Shown: one piece after another, positions 27,487-37,446 of the stretch
Position numbering within the stretch: position 1 is the stretch's first letter
Layout of the letters: each line of letters begins with the position of its first letter
Assembly: GCA_963768185.1 (NCBI GenBank)
Contig: CAVYGS010000001.1
Span: forward strand, 434,001 to 498,000
From: Palsa-461 sp963768185
Lineage (GTDB): Bacteria; Actinomycetota; Acidimicrobiia; Acidimicrobiales; RAAP-2
Direction: 5' to 3'
DNA length: 64,000 bases
The notes under the pieces: generated by a model
What the model was told of the DNA's origin: nothing
The model's input: only the letters and a program-made list of their open reading frames with translations
The model's database searches: none
Made by a program: the position numbers and the translations under genes

Positions 27487-29223
27487 TCAGGTTGCCGTGG
27501 CCGCGCTCCCCGCCGCGGTGAAGAGCTTCGGCAGGCTCTTCGGCCACTGCCCGATTGCGAACCGGTCACCGTTGAAGATCGGGATGTAGGTGCCCTTCAT
27601 CCCGTTCACCTTCGAGGTGGCGTTGCCGTCCCAGTAGACGAATCGGGCCGTATTGGAAGACGTGTGGTCACCGCCTCCGAGGTTTCCCGACACGCCGATG
27701 TTGTACGTCCAGTTCCCGTATTGGTAGGCCGGCGCGCCAAACTGAGGCAGCGCGTGGGTGCCCCTCGCCAGGTTCTGCGGCGTGAGGTCCGGGCCTGCCG
27801 CCTGCAGCATGTCGAAGATCTCGACCAGCTGAGCGTAGTTGCCATCGGTTCCGGAGGGGATCGTGTGGCCGGTGAGCTTCTTGTAGAGCACGCCGGCCAG
27901 CGAGGTCGGACCGTAGGTGTCGTTGGACGGCGAGAGCTCGCTCATGCCGAACAGGTGGCCCTGGACCTCGGCCGGGTCGTCTTGGGACTGAACGTACTGG
28001 TCCTGGTCGGTCAGGGCCGTGCCGATGATGAACCACTCCGGGTGGTAGTTCTCGGCCGCCGCGGCCTTGGTGATGATCCCAGCGGAGAACGGGTCGCACG
28101 CGAGGACGACCGTCGTCACGCCGTCCGCCTTGAACTGCACGACGGCCTGCTGGGCCGACTGTGTGAACGTCGCGATGTCGAGGTTGTAGTAGAAGGACGG
28201 CGCGATCTGCGACGCCGGCACGTGGTACTTGTTCTCGAGCAGCGAGATGCTCCGCTTCGTGCAGCTGATGTAGGGCGCCAGGTTGGGCACGTAGGTCCCG
28301 AACTTGCGGGTCTCGGTCTGCAGCGTCGGGTCCCCGGCGTAGATGGCCTTCTTGCCCGCAAGCAGTGTGCCCTCGACCTCAGAAGTGAGCGAGCTGACCC
28401 TCGTGCAGTCCTGGGTGATCGACCAGACGTAGGGGTTCTGGCTCTGGTAGGTGCCCGCATCGAAGTACTGGTCACCGTCGAACTCGACCTCTTGGTCGCT
28501 CGCCATGCACTGGGAGAACGGCCCGGTACCTGGGAACTGGTAGTCGAAGGGGATCCCGGCCTCGCCGAACGCCGGCATCGCCTTGACCGTCTGGGCATCC
28601 GCGCAGGCCTGGACCTGGCCCTCGTCGAGCGCCTCGGCTGTGCTGTTGCCGGTCGCGGTGAACGGCTTGAGGACCACCTTGCGGCCGTACAGCTCGTAGA
28701 CCTTGTTGAAGTAGTTCAGAAAGACGTTCTGGACCTGCTGGGTCACCGAGGGGAGCGCGTCACCGGCCGCCCGTGCGTCTGATGCCAGCTCCTGTGCGTT
28801 CGCGGTGCTCGGGAACTGCCGCTCGGCGAGCGTGATGGTCGTCGCGGTCACGCCGTTGTAGGTGGCGCCACCGTTGTTGCCCGTGAACTTGGGCACACAC
28901 GGATCTGCGTAGGGCGACGCGAACTGCGGCGTCCCCGCGGTGCACTTGGTGTTGTTGATCGTGGTCCCCGTCCCGGCCTTGATGTTGCCGCTCGCCGGGT
29001 ACTCCCATGGATACGGACCCTCGCCTGGCGGACCCGACTTCGCCAGCTTGGGCGAAGCCGTGTTGGAGGTCGCGCCCAGCGCCGTGCTCGTCCCCGCGGT
29101 CACGGTGAAGACGAGGGCCGCGATGGCCACGAGCCCGACGGCCGGCCCCCCGAAGCGGTGTCGGCCCCTGTGCTGTACGCCCGTGCGGGACGCGTGGCCG
29201 CGACCCGAGATCAACCTGCCCAT
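27487..29223 (-). CDS. Branched-chain-amino-acid-type ABC substrate-binding protein
   Basis: The 578-aa product has an N-terminal export signal (basic start, then GPAVGLVAIAALVFTVTAG, about residues 26-45) and a two-lobed periplasmic-binding-protein type I domain of the Peripla_BP_6 (LivJ/urea) style. Recognisable are NVFLNYFNKVYELYGRKV, VTTVVLACDPFSAG and YHPEWFIIGTALTDQ. It is larger than typical LivJ (about 400 aa), with a Gly/Asn-rich N-terminal extension. No lipobox is evident. GGGGGGAAC precedes the ATG. No permease or ATPase genes adjoin it, so the partner transporter must be elsewhere. The ligand is unknown. Confidence 0.8.
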   Translation of the reverse strand: MGRLISGRGHASRTGVQHRGRHRFGGPAVGLVAIAALVFTVTAGTSTALGATSNTASPKLAKSGPPGEGPYPWEYPASGNIKAGTGTTINNTKCTAGTPQFASPYADPCVPKFTGNNGGATYNGVTATTITLAERQFPSTANAQELASDARAAGDALPSVTQQVQNVFLNYFNKVYELYGRKVVLKPFTATGNSTAEALDEGQVQACADAQTVKAMPAFGEAGIPFDYQFPGTGPFSQCMASDQEVEFDGDQYFDAGTYQSQNPYVWSITQDCTRVSSLTSEVEGTLLAGKKAIYAGDPTLQTETRKFGTYVPNLAPYISCTKRSISLLENKYHVPASQIAPSFYYNLDIATFTQSAQQAVVQFKADGVTTVVLACDPFSAGIITKAAAAENYHPEWFIIGTALTDQDQYVQSQDDPAEVQGHLFGMSELSPSNDTYGPTSLAGVLYKKLTGHTIPSGTDGNYAQLVEIFDMLQAAGPDLTPQNLARGTHALPQFGAPAYQYGNWTYNIGVSGNLGGGDHTSSNTARFVYWDGNATSKVNGMKGTYIPIFNGDRFAIGQWPKSLPKLFTAAGSAATAT

Positions 29224-29383
29224 GTTCCCCCCTTGGTGCCGGTTTGTGACAACCCTTGCGAGCTACCCGACTGCGATTCCCCCTTGACGTCGACTTCGAG
29301 CCCCGTTGCCCAGGGGTTCGGTCACATTGGACTCAGTTTCGCAAAGAACCTCCATCGGCACTAGCGCGATCTTGAGGCCGAGG

Positions 29384-32300
29384 TCAGGGCCGCGGCGGCA
29401 GGGGTGGCGGGCGGCGGGGCGGGCGGGTCGCCGGGTCCGGCGGCGTCGAGGCCGGCCGGCGCTCGAGCTGGGCCGAGAGCTCGAGCAGGGCCCGTTCGAG
29501 CTGTGGATCCTCGCCGGCGGCCCACGCCTGAGGCGGGATCGCGACTTCGATGTCCGGGTCGACGCCGTGGTTCTCGACGCCCCAACCCAGTTGCTCGAAC
29601 CAGAACGCGTAGCGCGGCTGGGTCACCCGCGTGCCGTCGACGAGGCCGTAGCGCCCGTCGATGCCGATGACCCCACCCCAGGTGCGAGTGCCGACCACCA
29701 GCCCTAGCCCGCGCAGCTTGATGGCCGCGGTCACGATGTCGCCGTCAGAGCCGGCTTGCTCGTTGATCACCGCGACGAACGGTCCGCGCGGGGCGTCCAT
29801 CGGATAGGGCTCGTCGTTGTGGTGCCGGACGACGTCCCACCCGAGCACCGTCCGTGCCAGCTTCTCCACGACCAGCTGGGAGACGTGGCCTCCGCCGTTG
29901 TCGCGCAGATCGACGACGAGCGACTCGCGCGCCACCTCGACGCGCAGGTCGCGGTGCAGCTGCGCCCAGCCGTTGCCCATCATGTCTGGCACGTGCAGGT
30001 AGCCGGCGCGTCCGGCGGTCGCCGCGTGCACCGCGGCGCGGCGGTCGGCCACCCAGGCCTGATACCGGAGCGGTCGCTCGTCGGCCAGTGGCGTCACCAC
30101 GACATCGCGCCGCTCGCCCGAGCTGTTCTCGACGCTCAACGCCACCGGCCGGTTGGCCGCACCGACGAGGGCGTGGGCCGGTCCGAAGCGCTCGTCGACC
30201 GGCACGCCGTCCACGGCGATCAGCACCTCGCCGACGCCGATCGAGGCGCCCGGCGCGAGCAGCGGGGCGCGGGCACCGGGCACCGAGGACTCGCCGGGCA
30301 GCACGCGCCCGACGCGCCACCGTCCGTCGTCGCCGCGCTCGAGGTCGGCCCCGAGCAGGCCCAACCGCCGCAGTTCGTCGACCGGACGCGGGGGAGGTTC
30401 CTCGTAGGCGTGCGACGAGCCGAGCTCGCCCTGGACCTCCCAGATCAGCTCGGAGAGCTCGCTGCGCGTCGAGATCCGTGAGACGAGCGGCCGGTAGCGC
30501 GCCACGACGCCGGGCCAGTCGACGTCGGCCATGTCCTCGATCCAGAAGTGGTCGCGGATGAGGCGCGCCGCCTCGTCGTACATCTGGTGCCATTCGAGGT
30601 CGGGATCCACCTGGAGCCGGATCCGACCGGTGTCGACATCGATCCGTTCCGAAGGCCCGTCACCGCCGGGTCCCGGCGGCTCGACGCGTGCGGTCGATGG
30701 CGCGACGAAGAGGGTTCGGGCCTCCGACACGACGATCGACTTGCCGTCACCGGTCACGGCGAACGACCGCGCCGCGTCGACGAGGGTCAGCTGACGCCGC
30801 TTGTCGAAGTCGTAGCGGACCAGGCGCGGCTTGGCCGGCTCCTCGCCGGGGCGCGCCCGCTCCTCGCCGAGCACCCCGGTCAGGGGCTCGTCGATCCAGA
30901 GGAGCCCGCCCTCGGCCGCCTGCAGTTGGCGGTAGCGCGCCGCGGGGACCGGGACCGCCACCACCCGCTCGGCGAGATCCTCGGGGTCGACGGCGACGGT
31001 GGCCGTCGCCTCGCTCTCCTCGCCGTCGGTCTTGTCCTTCTCACCGCCTCCGCCCGGGCGGGTGGTCCGGCCACTGAGCTCCGCCGCGAAGGGCGACGGG
31101 GTCGATGCGCCGAGCGCGACCAGGTACGGGCGAGTCCCGGCCGGGAAGAAGAGGTCGAAGACGTGGCTGTCGTAGACGGGGTCGAACGTGCGCGCCGACA
31201 AGAAGGCGAGGTACTGGCCGTCGAGGGTGAACACCGGGTCATGGTCGTTGAACCGCATCGGCGTCACCTCCAACAGGTCACGCTCGCCGTCACCCCGCAC
31301 CCGGGCCATCCGGATCTGGCGCAGCGGCTCGGGGCCGGCGTGCGACCACGCGAGCCACGCCGAGTCGGGGGAGAAGGTGAGCCCGTTGGCGTTGTCATTG
31401 GCCGAGCGGTCGACCTCGGTGATCGCGCCCGAGTCGACCTCCACCACCAGCACGCGCCCGTCATGGGTGGCCACCGCGACCAACGACGCATCCGGCGCCG
31501 CGGTGAGGTCGACCACCCGGCCCAGCTGGCCGGTGGCGAAGCGCCTCGGTGGATCGGGGGCCGGGCCGAGCACCGGCGCGATCTCGAGCGCGTCCTCCCC
31601 GTCGGCGTCGCTCACCCACACCACCGAGGTCGGCTCGGCGCCGAGCACCCGGGGCAGGCGCCCTCGCACGGACCCGCCGGCAGCGAGCACTCGGGCCGGG
31701 CCGTCGCGATGGGTCAGCCAGACGATCGAACCCCGGACCTCGACGGCGCTGGCCCGGCCGCTGTGGTCCGGGGAAACCTCGCCCAGGTACTCGGAGGCCT
31801 TGATCGGGTACGGGGTCCGGCCACCTCGGGCGCCCCCGAGCTCGACATCCAGACGCCGAGGCACCGCGTCCGGCGCGAGGTCCTCGACCAGGTAGAGGTC
31901 CCCGGCGCACTGGTAGACGAGCCGGGTGCCGTCGGTGTGCGCGGCGCGGGCGTAGAAGTCGGCGTGGTCGCTGTGGCGTCGCAGGTCGGTGCCGGCGGGC
32001 AAGACCGAATAGACGTTGCCCACCCCCTCGTGGTCGGAGAGGAAGATCACCCGCTCGCCGATCCACCCCGGGTCCTCGAGTTGCCCGTCGAGCTCGCGCA
32101 GGAACCGCGCGAACCCGCCCGAACCGGACCGGTCGATCCAGAGCTTGGCCGCCGTGCCGCCGCGGTAGCGCTTCCAGGACGCGCCCCGGGTCGGGCTCTG
32201 GTCACAGCCGAGCACCACGCCACCGCCCGGACCCGACGCCAGCGAGGTGATCGGCCCGAAGGGGAGCCGCTCGGCCGGACCCCCGACCACCGGGACGGCG

Positions 32301-32656
32301 TAAGCCCACGTCCGGCTCCGGAAGGGCTGGCCGGCCGCGCTGATGACCACGACCTCGTCGTTGCCGCGCCAGCCGACGACCCGGGTGAACGGGTCGCCCC
32401 AGTAGCTGATGCGCCGGGTGTCGCCACCGTCGACGTCGACGACGTAGGCCTCCGGCGCGCCGTCCCGCCGGCCCGTGAATGCCACGGCGGAGCCGTCGGG
32501 GGCGAGCCGCAGGTTGGCGACCGGCTCGTGGTCAGCGGTCAGACGCCGGGCCGTCGGCACATCGGTCGAGCCGATCCACACGTCGTCGTCGGACGCGAAG
32601 GCGAGCCGCTGACCGGCGATCGTGGGGAAGCGAAGGAAGGGGTTCTCGGCGCTCAC
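29384..32656 (-). CDS. Tricorn protease-like S41 peptidase
   Basis: The 1090-aa protein has the tricorn layout: an N-terminal beta-propeller (LRFPTIAGQRLAFASDDDVWI and repeated WLA/RRLT blades), a second propeller with FSPDSAWLAWS, a helical C1 region, a PDZ domain (GVGEVLIAVDGVPVDERFG) and a C-terminal S41 domain with NEQAGSDGDIV, where the serine is the nucleophile, and a final RTWGGVIGI. No signal peptide is seen, so it is cytosolic. It would trim peptides, for example from the proteasome also encoded here. I chose GTG at 32656: a TACCGT hexamer lies 6 nt upstream, and longer frames would run through the divergent VOC gene. Confidence 0.9.
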   Translation of the reverse strand: MSAENPFLRFPTIAGQRLAFASDDDVWIGSTDVPTARRLTADHEPVANLRLAPDGSAVAFTGRRDGAPEAYVVDVDGGDTRRISYWGDPFTRVVGWRGNDEVVVISAAGQPFRSRTWAYAVPVVGGPAERLPFGPITSLASGPGGGVVLGCDQSPTRGASWKRYRGGTAAKLWIDRSGSGGFARFLRELDGQLEDPGWIGERVIFLSDHEGVGNVYSVLPAGTDLRRHSDHADFYARAAHTDGTRLVYQCAGDLYLVEDLAPDAVPRRLDVELGGARGGRTPYPIKASEYLGEVSPDHSGRASAVEVRGSIVWLTHRDGPARVLAAGGSVRGRLPRVLGAEPTSVVWVSDADGEDALEIAPVLGPAPDPPRRFATGQLGRVVDLTAAPDASLVAVATHDGRVLVVEVDSGAITEVDRSANDNANGLTFSPDSAWLAWSHAGPEPLRQIRMARVRGDGERDLLEVTPMRFNDHDPVFTLDGQYLAFLSARTFDPVYDSHVFDLFFPAGTRPYLVALGASTPSPFAAELSGRTTRPGGGGEKDKTDGEESEATATVAVDPEDLAERVVAVPVPAARYRQLQAAEGGLLWIDEPLTGVLGEERARPGEEPAKPRLVRYDFDKRRQLTLVDAARSFAVTGDGKSIVVSEARTLFVAPSTARVEPPGPGGDGPSERIDVDTGRIRLQVDPDLEWHQMYDEAARLIRDHFWIEDMADVDWPGVVARYRPLVSRISTRSELSELIWEVQGELGSSHAYEEPPPRPVDELRRLGLLGADLERGDDGRWRVGRVLPGESSVPGARAPLLAPGASIGVGEVLIAVDGVPVDERFGPAHALVGAANRPVALSVENSSGERRDVVVTPLADERPLRYQAWVADRRAAVHAATAGRAGYLHVPDMMGNGWAQLHRDLRVEVARESLVVDLRDNGGGHVSQLVVEKLARTVLGWDVVRHHNDEPYPMDAPRGPFVAVINEQAGSDGDIVTAAIKLRGLGLVVGTRTWGGVIGIDGRYGLVDGTRVTQPRYAFWFEQLGWGVENHGVDPDIEVAIPPQAWAAGEDPQLERALLELSAQLERRPASTPPDPATRPPRRPPPLPPRP

Positions 32657-32708
32657 GCCCCGACGGTATCTCGGCCCCCGGTCCCGCCCGTCGGGGGAGA
32701 CTTGGGTC

Positions 32709-33095
32709 ATGGCATCGAGACTCAGCACGATCGTGATCGACGCGAACGACGTCGCGCTGGTCGGCGAGTTCTGGGGCGGCGTGCTCGGGCGCGCTCCCGA
32801 GCTCGACGACGAGGGCGACATGGTCCTGAAGGCCCCCGCTGGCGAGTCGGTCGACGTCCTCGTCCTCGGCGTTCCAGAACTCAAGCGCACCAAGAACCGG
32901 CTGCACATCGACCTCGAGCCGAGCGGAGCCGACCAGGCCGAGGAGCTCGAGCGCCTCCTGGCACTGGGCGCGACCCGTGTCGACATCGGCCAGGGCGAGC
33001 CCAGCTGGGTGGTGCTGGCCGATCCCGAAGGCAACGAGTTCTGCCTGCTCTCGCGCCGCGCCGGTGGCGTCGGGGAGGCCTCGGCGGCCGGATAG
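32709..33095 (+). CDS. VOC (glyoxalase-like) family protein
   Basis: The 128-aa protein shows the VOC pattern MASRLSTIVIDANDVALVGEFWGGVLGR at the start and LADPEGNEFCLLS near the end, where E is a likely metal ligand. This is the glyoxalase-6-like subgroup common in actinobacteria, with no known substrate. GGGGGAGA lies 9 nt before the ATG. It diverges from the tricorn gene and is followed 11 nt later by a methyltransferase gene. Confidence 0.75.
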   Translation: MASRLSTIVIDANDVALVGEFWGGVLGRAPELDDEGDMVLKAPAGESVDVLVLGVPELKRTKNRLHIDLEPSGADQAEELERLLALGATRVDIGQGEPSWVVLADPEGNEFCLLSRRAGGVGEASAAG

Positions 33096-33106
33096 GTTGC
33101 CTCTCA

Positions 33107-33895
33107 GTGTCCGGCTGGTGGGTGCCCGATCGTGCGACCCGGGCGTTCTCCTTCGGCGAGATCGCCCAGGACTACGACCGCTACCGACCTGGTCCGCCGG
33201 CCGAGGCGGCCGCCTGGGTGCTCGGCGAGGGCCGCCACCGCGTGCTCGACCTCGGCGCGGGCACCGGCGGGCTCACCCGGGAGCTGGTCCGCCTCGTCGA
33301 GCGCGTGGTGGCGGCGGAGCCCGAGCCTCGGATGCGCTCGGTGCTGGCGTCGCGCTCGGCCGGGGCGGCCGTGCTCGGAGCGGTGGGGGAGCACCTCCCG
33401 TTGGCGACCGGATGCCTCGACGGCGTGATCGCCTCGTCGTCCTGGCACTGGATGGACCCCGAGGTGGCCGGCGCCGAGGTGGCCCGGGTGCTGCGCCCCG
33501 GCGGGGTGTTCGGCCTGCTCTGGAGCGGGCCGGACCGCGAGGTCCCCTGGGTCGCCGAGATCCTGCCGAGACGTCGGTTCACTGGGGTCGGTGATCCGGG
33601 CGTCGACCGCGCTCGCCGGAGGATGACGTTGAGCGAGCGGCTCCCCTTCACGGCACCCGAGACGACGCTGGTCCGGTTCTTCCGGATGGCCGACCTCGAC
33701 GAGCTGGCCGGGCTCTCGGGCACCTACTCCGTGGTCATCGCGGGGGGCGGCCCCGAACGCGGAGCGCGGATCGCCGCCGCCCGCGAACGCGCCACCCGAG
33801 TCCGTCCCGACATCCTCGACCGACCCATCGAGCTCCCGATGGTCTGCCGCTGCTGGCGAGCGATGCGGACCGAGGAGCCGGCGCCGCTCCGCTAG
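33107..33895 (+). CDS. Class I SAM-dependent methyltransferase
   Basis: The 262-aa protein has the SAM motif VLDLGAGTGGLTRELV, the acidic AAEPEPRM after strand 2, and ASSSWHWMDPEVAGAEVARVLRPGG as in the methyltransferase type 11 family. A basic and aromatic lead with FSFGEIAQDYDRYRPGPP is typical. The substrate is unknown. I chose GTG at 33107: TAGGTT (33093-33098) lies 8 nt before it, again the leaderless layout. It is convergent with the NlpC/P60 gene. Confidence 0.8.
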   Translation: MSGWWVPDRATRAFSFGEIAQDYDRYRPGPPAEAAAWVLGEGRHRVLDLGAGTGGLTRELVRLVERVVAAEPEPRMRSVLASRSAGAAVLGAVGEHLPLATGCLDGVIASSSWHWMDPEVAGAEVARVLRPGGVFGLLWSGPDREVPWVAEILPRRRFTGVGDPGVDRARRRMTLSERLPFTAPETTLVRFFRMADLDELAGLSGTYSVVIAGGGPERGARIAAARERATRVRPDILDRPIELPMVCRCWRAMRTEEPAPLR

Positions 33896-33911
33896 TGCCG
33901 TGACGACCGGG

Positions 33912-34817
33912 TCACCCCGGCCGGGTGGCGCCGACGAAGTCGCTCCAGTCGCCCGGTTCCTCGCGCACGAACGCGCCGGTGTGCGGCGCGTCGATGATCT
34001 GCCCGGCGCCGACATAGATGCCGACGTGTCCCACCGCGGTCACCGAGGTCCCGTAGAAGAGGAGGTCGCCCGGCTCGACCACCGTCCCGTTGGGCACCTG
34101 GGGCCCGGCGTCGAACTGGTCCTGGGCCACCCGGGGGAGCGACACCCCGGCCGCACGGTAGGCCGCCTGGGTCAGCCCGGAGCAGTCGAACCCGCCCGGC
34201 CCGGTCCCGCCCCACTTGTAGGGAACGCCGAGTTGCTCGGCGGCGAATCCGAGCGCGCTGGCCGCATCGGCCGGTACGGCCGGGTCCACCGAGATCGCCT
34301 GGGCCAACACGAGGACCACATCCACGTACACGGCCGAATGGTTGTAGTCATAGATGGCCGCGGGCAGCGTCGAGGGTCGACCAGCCCCGTCCGCGCACAG
34401 CAAGCGCGCCGCGCTGTAGATGGCGTCGACGGCGTCATAGGGCGACGGCGGCGCCACGCCGCCCGGGCCCACCACGCCGACGCGAGCGAACGTCGCCGGC
34501 TCGAACTGCATCGGGCCCTCGGCACCGGCCTCATTGGCGCCGCTGTGGACTCCCGGAGCGTCCGACTGCCCGCTGTCGCTCTCGACCCGCCCGATCGCCG
34601 CCAACACCGACCACGGCAGACCCGGACAGCTCGCCGCAGCCTGCTGCTCCAAGAGCTCCCAGGCCGCCGGCACGGCGGGGCCGTGTGCCCGGGGACCCGA
34701 CGCCGCATCGGTGCTCGAGGTGGCGTCACCGGCGCCGCTGAGGACGGCCACGCATCCGCCGAGCATCACCGCGAAGGTGAGGGACCCGGCGACGACTGCC
34801 ACAACCCAACGAACCAC
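33912..34817 (-). CDS. Lytic transglycosylase-NlpC/P60 peptidoglycan hydrolase
   Basis: The 301-aa protein starts with a signal or anchor (VVRWVVAVVAGSLTFAVMLGGC, a possible lipobox). It then has a transglycosylase-like domain (about residues 50-165) with WSVLAAIGRVESDSGQS, whose glutamate fits the SLT catalytic residue, and GPMQFEPATF. The NlpC/P60 peptidase (about 190-300) has FDCSGLT (catalytic Cys) and GHVGIYVG (His). This two-enzyme order resembles CwlT. It cuts both glycan and peptide of the wall. GGGGGCG precedes the GTG at 34817. Confidence 0.87.
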   Translation of the reverse strand: MVRWVVAVVAGSLTFAVMLGGCVAVLSGAGDATSSTDAASGPRAHGPAVPAAWELLEQQAAASCPGLPWSVLAAIGRVESDSGQSDAPGVHSGANEAGAEGPMQFEPATFARVGVVGPGGVAPPSPYDAVDAIYSAARLLCADGAGRPSTLPAAIYDYNHSAVYVDVVLVLAQAISVDPAVPADAASALGFAAEQLGVPYKWGGTGPGGFDCSGLTQAAYRAAGVSLPRVAQDQFDAGPQVPNGTVVEPGDLLFYGTSVTAVGHVGIYVGAGQIIDAPHTGAFVREEPGDWSDFVGATRPG

Positions 34818-35039
34818 TTTCGCCCCCGATTCGGGAACGAAACGGTCGGGGTGACCCCCGGATCGCAACGCCCTCGCCGGCCCAAAACGCGGAGAGGGTG
34901 GCCGAGGCAGCCACGACCCCGACGCGCCATCGCGGTCACCGGACCCTGCGCCCGTGTCAGTCCACAAGACGGTCGACAAGGCCTCGCCACACCAGTAGCG
35001 TTCCGCCGCCCGAGGACCGAGCGCGCCTCTGAAAGGACC

Positions 35040-35321
35040 ATGGCCATGGCACTTGGCATGTACTTCACCCCCAGCGGGTTCACGCCGGCGATGTACGACG
35101 AAGCGATCAAGCGGCTCGGAGCGGCCGGGGCCGGGGCGCCCGCCGGAAGGTCTCTCCACATTGCCTTCGAAGTCGGTGGCCTGATCCAGGTGTTCGATGT
35201 CTGGGACTCCGAGGAGTCGTTCATGGCCTTCGGGCAGACGTTGATACCGATCCTGAGCGAGCTGGGTGTCGAGCCGGGCGAGCCGCAGGTCTCGCCGATT
35301 CACAACGTCATCAAGGGCTGA
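35040..35321 (+). CDS. Small conserved protein, possible dimeric alpha-beta barrel
   Basis: The 93-aa protein contains HIAFEVGGLIQVFDVWDSEESFMAFGQTLIPIL, a pattern common in small actinobacterial proteins of the antibiotic-monooxygenase-like barrel type. No catalytic residue is evident and I cannot name a function. GAAAGG lies 2 nt before the ATG at 35040; an ATG six bases on is an alternative. A TAGCGT hexamer (34995-35000) is a likely -10 box about 40 nt upstream. Confidence 0.65.
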   Translation: MAMALGMYFTPSGFTPAMYDEAIKRLGAAGAGAPAGRSLHIAFEVGGLIQVFDVWDSEESFMAFGQTLIPILSELGVEPGEPQVSPIHNVIKG

Positions 35322-35446
35322 GCAGGCCCAGCGGGAGCGGTCGGCCACCGCCGCGGCGAAACGGCCCCGAAACGAATCGCCGCCACGGCCCCGGGTACGC
35401 TCGACACGCCACGGGGGGTTTCGCCGGATCTCGGGGGAGGACAGCG

Positions 35447-37076
35447 ATGCGCAGCACCATGCAGGACGTTCCGCTCCTGATCAGCCACATCCTGCGCCAC
35501 GGCCAGGAGGTCCACGGCGACAGCGAGGTGGTCACGGTGATGGCCGAGGGCTACCGCAGCGCGACCTTCACCGAGGTCGGCGCACAGGCGGAGCGCCTGG
35601 CCAAGGCGCTGGCCCGCCTCGGCGTCGGCGACGGGGACCGCGTCGGCACCTTCACGCCGAACAACCAGGAGCACCTGGCGGCCTACCTGGCCGTCCCGTC
35701 GATGGGGGCGGTGCTCCACACGCTCAACATCAGGCTGTTCCCCGAGCAGCTCAGCTACGTGGCCAACCACGCCGAGGACAAGGTGATCATCGCTGACGCC
35801 TCCGTCCTCCCGCTGCTGGCCAACGTCTGGGACGAACTGAAGACCGTCGAGCACCTCATCGTCATCGGCACCGGCGACACCGAGCGCTTCGGAGCGGTGC
35901 ACGACTTCGACGAGCTGCTGGGGGCCGAGGAACCGGGCTACGACTGGCCCGTGCTCGACGAGCTCCAGGCGGCGGCCATGTGCTACACGAGCGGCACCAC
36001 CGGGAACCCCAAGGGCGTCGTCTACTCCCACCGCTCGACGTTCCTGCACACCATGGCGCACGCCTCGGCGAGCTCGATCGGCATGACCGAGCGCGACCGC
36101 CTGCTCGTCATCGTCCCGATGTTCCACGCCAACGCCTGGGGCACCCCCTACAGCTGCTGGATGGTCGGGGCCGACATCGTCATGCCGCAGTCCTTCACCC
36201 AGGGCGAGCGGCTGCTCCAGATCATCGAGGAGCAGAGGGTCACACTGTCCTGCGGCGTTCCGACCGTCTGGAACGACATGTTGCGGGCGCTCGGCGCGCA
36301 CCCGGGAGCGGATCTGAGCTCGCTCAAGTCGGTCACCTGCGGCGGGTCGGCGGTGCCCCGTGCCCTCATCGAGGCCTTCGCCGAGCCGGGTCGGGGCCGA
36401 GATGATCCAGGGCTGGGGCATGACCGAGACCAGCCCGCTGGCCGCCTTCGGCCGCCCGCCGGCCAAGTGCCCACCCGAGTCCGAGATCGACTACCGGGTG
36501 AAGGCGGGCCGCCTCGTGCCGGCGGTCGAGGTCCGGGTCGTCGCCGAGGACGGAGGCGTGCTCGAGAACGACGGCGAGTCGGTCGGCGAGTTCGAGGTCC
36601 GGGGCCCGTGGGTGACCGGCTCGTACTACAAGGACGACGACCCGCAGCGCTTCCACGACGGTTGGCTGCGCACCGGCGACGTCGGCAGCCTGGATCGGCT
36701 CGGCTACATGACGATCTCGGACCGGACCAAGGACGTCATCAAGTCAGGCGGCGAGTGGATCTCCTCGGTCGAGATCGAGGGGCTGGTCATGGGGCATCCC
36801 GACGTCTTCGAGGCGGCGGTCATCGCGGTCCCCGACGAGCGCTGGGACGAGCGGCCGCTCGTCTGCGTCGTGCCCAACGAGGGGGCCTCGCCGAAGGCGT
36901 CCGAGCTGCTCGCCTACCTCGTGGACAAGGTGCCCCGCTGGCAGCTGCCCGAGCGCTGGGCCTTCGTCGAGACGGTGCCCAAGACCTCGGTGGGCAAGTT
37001 CGACAAGAAGGTGCTCCGGGCCGAGTACGCCGACGGGGAGCTCGACGTGATCACCCTCGAGCGCCCGTCGGCTTGA
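35447..37076 (+). CDS. Long/medium-chain acyl-CoA ligase (AMP-forming), one frameshift
   Basis: Two frames join into about 542 aa of an ANL-superfamily acyl-CoA synthetase. The first frame holds the P-loop MCYTSGTTGNPKGVVYSHRS and VTCGGSAVPRALIEAFAE. The second holds GWGMTETSP, GWLRTGDVG and KTSVGKFDKKVLR with the catalytic lysine. The change is near 36390, where one extra base in GAGCCGGGTCGGGG breaks the frame. Removing one base restores continuous homology. It activates a fatty or aromatic acid with ATP and CoA. GGGGGAGG precedes the ATG. The next small gene overlaps its stop. It is likely a sequencing error rather than a true pseudogene, because all else is intact. Confidence 0.88.
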
Positions 37077-37294
37077 GCCCTCCGGACGATTCCCTGGCCG
37101 AGCTGGCCCACCGGGTCCGGGCGCTCGCCGAAGAACTGGCCGACCTGGCGCTCGACCGGCTGCTCGACGCGACTGAGCGCGGCGTGGGCGACCCCAAGGA
37201 GAAGTCGGCCGAGGAGCGGCGGCTGACGCGGGCCGCCCGGGCGCTCGAGAAGGCGGCGAGGGACCTCGAGGCCATCGCGTCGCAGGACGAATAG
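37073..37294 (+). CDS. Small helical protein coupled to the acyl-CoA ligase
   Basis: From TTG at 37073, overlapping the ligase stop (TTGA), this encodes 73 aa. It is almost all charged helix (LAELAHRVRALAEELADLAL and EERRLTRAARALEKAARDLEAI), suggesting a coiled coil. No function is known to me. Translational coupling suggests a link with the ligase, but it might also be a chance open frame. Confidence 0.5.
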   Translation: MSPPDDSLAELAHRVRALAEELADLALDRLLDATERGVGDPKEKSAEERRLTRAARALEKAARDLEAIASQDE

Positions 37295-37446
37295 GCACTC
37301 TTGCCAGGTGGTGGCGCGCCGAGTGTCGCCGCCAGGGACTGCGGCGAGACCGGCAGGGGCCCGAACCTCGCGACGCCTCGGTCGGTCAATCGGGAGCGCA
37401 GCGAGATCGCCGGGCCGGGAAGCCCCCAGACCGCAAGAATGAGCCG

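Noticed and set aside
30548..33100. Long plus-strand open frame running into the methyltransferase gene
   Set aside because: It is antisense to the tricorn gene. Only the part from GTG 33107 has protein-like content.
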